Shown one piece after another: positions 5,518 to 9,269 of a stretch of DNA of 9,269 bases. The stretch spans positions 1-9,269 of the forward strand of contig CAYJLI010000066.1 in the NCBI GenBank assembly GCA_964371155.1, in the 5' to 3' direction. Every line of letters begins with the position of its first letter. The stretch's first letter is position 1. Under the pieces are notes generated by a model. That model was not told where the DNA came from, made no database searches, and saw only the letters and a program-made list of their open reading frames with translations. Source of the DNA: CAYJEQ01 sp964371155 (GTDB taxonomy: Bacteria > Bacillota > Clostridia > Oscillospirales > Ruminococcaceae). Both the position numbers and the translations under genes were made by a program.

Positions 5518-5552
5518 AAACTACCGCTATCAGCTTTTGATAGCGGTAGTTT
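5518..5552. terminator. Strong bidirectional terminator between converging operons
   Basis: A perfect 15-bp stem (5518-5532 and 5538-5552) with a 5-base loop. On the plus strand it runs into TTTCTTTATT, and on the minus strand into TTTTATTTTG. It ends both the plus-strand membrane protein genes and the minus-strand pyruvate formate-lyase operon. Confidence 0.93.
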
Positions 5553-5616
5553 CTTTATTGTCAGCCACAAATCCTGCAAACCGTGTTCATACGCAAGCGG
5601 ATTTAAAAGACAATCT

Positions 5617-6366
5617 TTATTTTTTTGCACTTCTTATTTTAACGCCCTCTTTTATGCCCTCGATAATTTTATTTAGTGCATAGGTAGATTCTTCTTTTTC
5701 GGTGGGTGGGGTGTGCTCAAGTGGGTCTTTGATGCCAAGTAGCTTATATTTTTCATTGCCCATTTTATGATATGGGATAATATCAAGCGCCTTTACATTT
5801 TTAAGCTCGGATAAAAATAAACCCATCCTATTTAGCATTTCGTCATTTAAGGTTATTCCTTTAATAACAACATGGCGCACCCATAAATCCACCTCTTTTT
5901 CCGAGAGATACCTCGCAAAATCGAGAATGTTTTCATTTTTTTGTCCTGTTAAATCGCTGTGTGCATCGCTGTCTATATGCTTTAAGTCAAGCATGACTAA
6001 GTCGCAGGATTTCATTAGTCTGTCGAACGCCTGCGTATTGTTTTTATTAAAAGTAATGCCGGATGTATCAATACAGGTGTGAACTCCCTGCTTTTTGCAC
6101 TCCTCAAAAAGCTCTGTCACAAAATCCATTTGCAAAAGTGGCTCTCCCCCTGTAACAGTTATGCCGCCTTTTGTAAAGCTCTTTACCCCATTGTATTGAT
6201 TCATTATCTCTTTTACAGAAATAATTTCCCCCATGCCCTCTTTCCAAGTATCGGGGTTGTGGCAGTACTTGCAGCGAAGTGGACAGCCCTGCAAAAATAC
6301 AACAAATCGTATTCCAGGGCCATCCACTGTGCCAAATGAATCCGTGGAGTGGATATATCCATTCAT
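5617..6366 (-). CDS. pflA: Pyruvate formate-lyase activating enzyme (radical SAM)
   Basis: A 249-aa cytosolic radical-SAM enzyme that uses a [4Fe-4S] cluster and S-adenosylmethionine to abstract a hydrogen from the radical glycine of pyruvate formate-lyase. The cluster motif is Cys28-x3-Cys32-x2-Cys35 (GCPLRCKYCHNPDTW). The SAM-binding GGEP follows at residues 73-76, then DLKHID and a C-terminal IIPYHKMGNEKY segment. Length and motifs match glycyl-radical activases of the PflA type (E. coli 246 aa). Its ATG follows the stop of the radical-subunit gene by one base and has no good Shine-Dalgarno sequence, so translation is probably coupled to that gene. Its direct substrate here would be the separate 79-aa radical subunit rather than a full-length lyase. 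Confidence 0.96.
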   Translation of the reverse strand: MNGYIHSTDSFGTVDGPGIRFVVFLQGCPLRCKYCHNPDTWKEGMGEIISVKEIMNQYNGVKSFTKGGITVTGGEPLLQMDFVTELFEECKKQGVHTCIDTSGITFNKNNTQAFDRLMKSCDLVMLDLKHIDSDAHSDLTGQKNENILDFARYLSEKEVDLWVRHVVIKGITLNDEMLNRMGLFLSELKNVKALDIIPYHKMGNEKYKLLGIKDPLEHTPPTEKEESTYALNKIIEGIKEGVKIRSAKK

Positions 6367-6367
6367 A

Positions 6368-6607
6368 TTAAATCTTAGAATGGAATGTGCGTGCGATTAT
6401 ATCGTCCTGCTGTTCTTTTGTAAGCTTTACAAAATTCACCGCATAACCTGAAACACGCACCGTGAGCTGGGGGTATTTTTCAGGGTGATTTTGAGCGTCG
6501 AGCAAGGTCTCTTTTGTAAATACATTCACATTGAGATGATGTCCGCCTTTTTCAATATAGCCATCTAAAAGCCCCACTAAATTATCTATTTGTCTATCAC
6601 TTATCAT
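6368..6607 (-). CDS. Separate glycyl-radical subunit of pyruvate formate-lyase (GrcA/YfiD-like)
   Basis: A 79-aa protein equivalent to the C-terminal glycyl-radical domain of PflB and to the free cofactor GrcA (YfiD). NLVGLLDGYIEKGGHHLNVNV (residues 9-29) and HPEKYPQLTVRVSGYAV (41-57) align closely with the E. coli PflB end; Gly54 in RVSGYAV is the expected radical site, and EQQDDIIARTF matches the family end. GrcA of E. coli is about 127 aa with an unrelated N-terminal part; that part is absent here, so this is essentially the bare domain. It has its own Shine-Dalgarno sequence (AAAGGAG, 8 bases before ATG), starts 17 bp after the core gene and in another frame, and is followed at once by pflA. 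It should complete the core enzyme, which lacks this domain. It could alternatively be called grcA. Confidence 0.92.
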   Translation of the reverse strand: MISDRQIDNLVGLLDGYIEKGGHHLNVNVFTKETLLDAQNHPEKYPQLTVRVSGYAVNFVKLTKEQQDDIIARTFHSKI

Positions 6608-6615
6608 AGTATATA

Positions 6616-6622
6616 CTCCTTT
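6616..6622 (-). promoter_or_regulatory. Ribosome binding site of the radical-subunit gene
   Basis: AAAGGAG on the minus strand lies 8 bases before the ATG at 6605-6607 and just after the stop codon of the core gene (6625-6627). A well-placed site here is the best evidence that the small gene is translated on its own and is not the product of a sequencing frameshift. Confidence 0.85.
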
Positions 6623-6624
6623 AT

Positions 6625-8748
6625 TTATATATTTTCATTGGGTTGTTTGCAAGCAAAATTTCCATCTTCACAGCCTATTGTACTGGAAACTTCCATCACT
6701 ATATTATCCACATCATAATCGCCGAAAAATACCCTATCGTCTTTTCCGAGTGCATCGGGAACTATTGAGAAAGTGTCCGAAATTCCATCGAGTGCGTCTT
6801 GGAATGGAAGTTTTGCAACCGAGGCAAGCGACGCCGCCGCTCCACTGGTATCCCTGCCATGCATTGGGTTTGCTCCAGGTGCAAAAGGTGTCCCCTGCTT
6901 TCTTCCATCGGGTGTACTACCTGTTTTTTTGCCATATACCACATTGGAGGTTATTGTTAGGATGGACATTGTTGGCACACTGTCACGATAGGTGGGGTGT
7001 TTGCGGATTTTATCCATAAATGTATGCACTATGTCTATCGCAATGGAGTCCACCCTGTCATCATTATTGCCAAATTTAGGGTAATCACCCTCCACGATAT
7101 AATCCACTACAACGCCATCTTCGTCACGGACTGCTTTAACCTTTGCATATTTAATTGCGCTGAGCGAATCGGCAATTACAGAAAGCCCTGCTATACCTGT
7201 TGCAAAATATCGCTTTACCTCACGGTCATGAAGTGCCATTTGTGTTTTCTCATAGCAATATTTATCATGCATATAATGAATTATATTCAGTGCGCTCACA
7301 TATACAAATGCAAGCCATTCAAGCATATCATCATATTTTTGCATAACATCATCATAATCGAGATACTCGGTTGTTACTGGGCGATATTTAGGGCCTACCT
7401 GTATCTTTAGCTTTTCATCCACACCGCCATTTATCGCATAAAGCAAGCATTTTGCAAGATTTGCACGTGCGCCGAAAAATTGCATTTCTTTGCCCACTTT
7501 CATGGAAGAAACACAGCACGCAATCGCATAATCATGCCCATGGATTTCACGCATTAATTCGTCGTTTTCATACTGCACAGAGGAAGTTTTAATGCTCATT
7601 TTTGCACAATATCTTTTAAAGTTTAAAGGCAATCTCTGCGACCAAAGCACCGTTAAATTAGGCTCGGGTGCAGGCCCTAAATTATCAAGAGTATGCAAAA
7701 ATCTAAAGGAGGTTTTAGTTACCATGTGCCTGCCGTCGGTTGTCATTCCGCCTATGGTTTCTGTTACCCATGTTGGATCTCCAGAGAATAGGGAATTGTA
7801 TTCTGCGGTTCTCGCAAATTTCACAAGGCGCAATTTCATTACAAAATGATCGATATACTCCTGCGCTTGTGTTTCGGTGCAAACTCCATTTTCAAGGTCT
7901 CTTTGGATGTATATATCCAAGAAAGTAGAAGTTCTTCCAAGGCTCATTGCCGCCCCATTTTGCTCTTTTATAGCCGCAAGATAGCCAAAATACAGCCATT
8001 GTATCGCTTCTTTTGAATCTTTTGCAGGATTTGAAATATCGTATCCGTACTTTGCCGCCATTTCTTTAATATCTGCAAGTGCCCTTATTTGCTCGGATAA
8101 TTCCTCACGCAGGCGTATAGTATCTTCCGTCATTCGTGTGGGGGCTGTTTTGAGCTGATCCTTTTTATCAATTATAAGCATATCAATCCCATAAAGCGCT
8201 ATGCGGCGATAGTCCCCAATAATTCTACCCCTACCATAGGCATCGGGAAGCCCTGTGATTATTGTGGATTTTCTTGCAAGCTTAATTTCATCCGTATATG
8301 CATCAAAAACGCCGTCATTATGTGTTTTCCTGTATTTTGTAAAAACTTCATGTAGTTTAGGTGAAACCTCATACCCATATTGCTTAAGCGCATTTTCGGC
8401 TGTTTTTATTCCGCCAAATGGCTGAAAGCTTCTTTTAAAAGGCTTCTCTGTTTGAAATCCTACAATGGTTTCAAGCTCTTTTTCGAGGTAGGCGGCGGCA
8501 TGGGAGGTAACTGTTGAAACAACATTATTATCCATTTCGAGAACACCATTATTTTCCTGCTCTTTTTTATTTAATTCCAAAACCATTTCCCACAGTTTTG
8601 TGGTGGACTCTGTTGGCCCTTGTAAAAAATCCTCATTGCCATCATAGGGCTTATAATTTAATGTGATAAAGTCGCTTACATCAACACTACCACCACTCCA
8701 TCTTCCCAGTGTAAAACCATTCCAATTTTCAGAAAAAGTAAAATTCAT
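6625..8748 (-). CDS. pflB: Pyruvate formate-lyase catalytic core lacking the glycyl-radical domain
   Basis: Converts pyruvate and CoA to acetyl-CoA and formate in anaerobic fermentation. The 707-aa protein follows E. coli PflB (760 aa) almost without interruption from WNGFTLGRW through PDAYGRGRIIGDYRR (residues 168-182), PTWVTE (325-330), the catalytic pair Cys411-Cys412 (YAIACCVSS), MQFFGARANLAK, and SIVPDALGKDD (661-671). There the resemblance ends. The remaining 36 residues (RVFFGDYDVDN, then a stretch with Cys693 and Cys700) are not PFL-like, and the RVSGYAV domain is missing. That domain is encoded by the next gene, so the enzyme is split into two subunits. AGGAGG lies 5 bases before the ATG. 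It is first in the operon with the radical subunit and pflA. It cannot work as a standard PFL alone because it has no radical glycine. Confidence 0.95.
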   Translation of the reverse strand: MNFTFSENWNGFTLGRWSGGSVDVSDFITLNYKPYDGNEDFLQGPTESTTKLWEMVLELNKKEQENNGVLEMDNNVVSTVTSHAAAYLEKELETIVGFQTEKPFKRSFQPFGGIKTAENALKQYGYEVSPKLHEVFTKYRKTHNDGVFDAYTDEIKLARKSTIITGLPDAYGRGRIIGDYRRIALYGIDMLIIDKKDQLKTAPTRMTEDTIRLREELSEQIRALADIKEMAAKYGYDISNPAKDSKEAIQWLYFGYLAAIKEQNGAAMSLGRTSTFLDIYIQRDLENGVCTETQAQEYIDHFVMKLRLVKFARTAEYNSLFSGDPTWVTETIGGMTTDGRHMVTKTSFRFLHTLDNLGPAPEPNLTVLWSQRLPLNFKRYCAKMSIKTSSVQYENDELMREIHGHDYAIACCVSSMKVGKEMQFFGARANLAKCLLYAINGGVDEKLKIQVGPKYRPVTTEYLDYDDVMQKYDDMLEWLAFVYVSALNIIHYMHDKYCYEKTQMALHDREVKRYFATGIAGLSVIADSLSAIKYAKVKAVRDEDGVVVDYIVEGDYPKFGNNDDRVDSIAIDIVHTFMDKIRKHPTYRDSVPTMSILTITSNVVYGKKTGSTPDGRKQGTPFAPGANPMHGRDTSGAAASLASVAKLPFQDALDGISDTFSIVPDALGKDDRVFFGDYDVDNIVMEVSSTIGCEDGNFACKQPNENI

Positions 8749-8781
8749 ATTCTCCTCCTATTTTTTAATTATATTGTTTTA

Positions 8782-8822
8782 GTTTTAAAATAACCTCAAA
8801 AAGATTGTTATTTTTTAAACAT
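8782..8822 (-). promoter_or_regulatory. Inverted repeat and Rex-like site in the pfl leader
   Basis: AAAATAAC (8787-8794) and GTTATTTT (8807-8814) form an 8-bp inverted repeat in the 5' untranslated leader. Overlapping it, bases 8805-8822 (TTGTTATTTTTTAAACAT) match 11 of the 14 fixed positions of TTGTTAA-N4-TTAACAA, a form of the Rex redox-repressor site. Rex control of fermentation genes is established in Firmicutes; its action here is inference, and AT-rich DNA gives such matches by chance. Confidence 0.3.
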
Positions 8823-8836
8823 ACTTTTCATTGCAA

Positions 8837-8865
8837 ATTATACAACTAACTCTATTAAAAATCAA
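8837..8865 (-). promoter_or_regulatory. Sigma-A promoter of the pyruvate formate-lyase operon
   Basis: On the minus strand -35 TTGATT (8860-8865) and -10 TATAAT (8837-8842) are separated by 17 bp. The expected start at about 8830 gives a leader of roughly 80 bases before the core gene. It has the same -35 box and spacing as the groES promoter. Confidence 0.85.
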
Positions 8866-9269
8866 CCTTAGCATTTGCCTCAAAAGCTTACAATTAGGGT
8901 ATTTGCCATCTTTTTATTAATATTATTCCTCTTTTTTTTCATTAAATGTACACCATAACAGTATATTTTTATTTAAAGCATACAATTTCTTTTAAATCAG
9001 ATTAAAAAAAACCGTGCATAACGAAGATTTTTTAATTTTAATAAAAATTCTCGCTTTTTGCCCTGTATTTTGCCTTAAAACTATACTGCACCAATCAAAT
9101 ATTATCTATGTGAAAAACATAATAATTTTTCACTATTTATTGCAAATGCATTTTCCACTCGCCTATAAATTATTTTTGTGTATTCCCCCATCTTCGGCAT
9201 GGGACTATACCCCATAGAATTTCCCTCTAACAATTTATTATACAGCCTATAAAAAAACACCCCAAATGC
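8866..9269. other. AT-rich intergenic region upstream of the pfl operon
   Basis: About 400 bp with no recognised gene on either strand. It holds a perfect 8-bp hairpin GTGAAAAA/TTTTTCAC (9110-9117 and 9126-9133) with an 8-base loop, a short hairpin CCCAT/ATGGG (9187-9191 and 9199-9203), and on the minus strand a promoter-like TTGGGG (9260-9265) with TATAAT (9237-9242), 17 bp apart, leading to a possible 37-codon ORF. The base composition is clearly more AT-rich than the coding regions. Confidence 0.5.
9102..9215 (-). CDS. Possible 37-aa small ORF upstream of the pfl operon
   Basis: The frame begins MGYSPMPKMGEYTKIIYRR and ends LLCFSHR. AGAGGG (9223-9228) lies 7 bases before the ATG, and a TATAAT box lies at 9237-9242, so both signals are in plausible places, although the leader would be only about 15 bases. 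The product is basic, with no membrane segment and no family I recognise. Its 3' end overlaps the GTGAAAAA/TTTTTCAC hairpin. Chance is a real possibility at this length. Confidence 0.22.
   Translation of the reverse strand: MGYSPMPKMGEYTKIIYRRVENAFAINSEKLLCFSHR

Noticed and set aside
6368..6740. Frameshift or single stop error that falsely splits one pyruvate formate-lyase gene
   Set aside because: The small gene has its own AAAGGAG at the right distance, the core adds 36 foreign residues before its stop, and no one-base change joins the frames cleanly. Read-level confirmation is still desirable.
9014..9217. A 67-codon plus-strand frame near the right end
   Set aside because: No ribosome binding site, low-complexity AT-rich composition, and no protein-like motif.

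Overview
The window looks like part of a draft or metagenome-assembled genome of a strictly or facultatively anaerobic low-to-moderate G+C Firmicute, probably a Clostridia relative. The evidence is a groES-groEL operon under a CIRCE/HrcA-type operator, strong AGGAGG ribosome binding sites, TTGATT/TATAAT promoters spaced 17 bp, a Gram-positive style lipoprotein, and fermentative pyruvate formate-lyase. The taxonomic placement is inference. An exact 100-N run (2484-2583) is a scaffold gap, so the order of the two halves is not proven by sequence.

Layout. 1-143: a degenerate copy of a dispersed palindromic repeat, then the groEL terminator. 144-2330 (minus strand): groES then groEL, with promoter and CIRCE operator upstream of groES and a terminator-like hairpin between the genes. 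2331-2752: AT-rich spacer with a 13-bp inverted repeat and the gap. 2753-3823 (plus): a secreted SurA/PrsA-like lipoprotein. 3824-4736: about 0.9 kb without a convincing gene, packed with short palindromes and direct repeats. 4737-5493 (plus): two small unrecognised membrane proteins. 5518-5552: a strong bidirectional terminator. 5617-8865 (minus): a three-gene pyruvate formate-lyase operon with its promoter. 8866-9269: AT-rich intergenic DNA with a weak second promoter and a possible 37-codon small ORF.

The standout is the pyruvate formate-lyase operon. The catalytic core (707 aa, Cys411-Cys412 pair present) stops before the glycyl-radical domain. That domain is encoded by a separate 79-aa gene (RVSGYAV, Gly54) 17 bp downstream, with its own Shine-Dalgarno sequence. 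The activating radical-SAM enzyme gene follows after 1 bp. The cluster therefore reads as a two-subunit PFL plus its activase: core, replaceable radical subunit, and the enzyme that puts the radical on it. The core also carries a tail of about 36 residues that is not PFL-like, at the place where the polypeptide chain is split.

The second point of interest is the repeat island. Two 27-nt palindromic elements there differ at four positions, and all four differences are compensatory within the stem.
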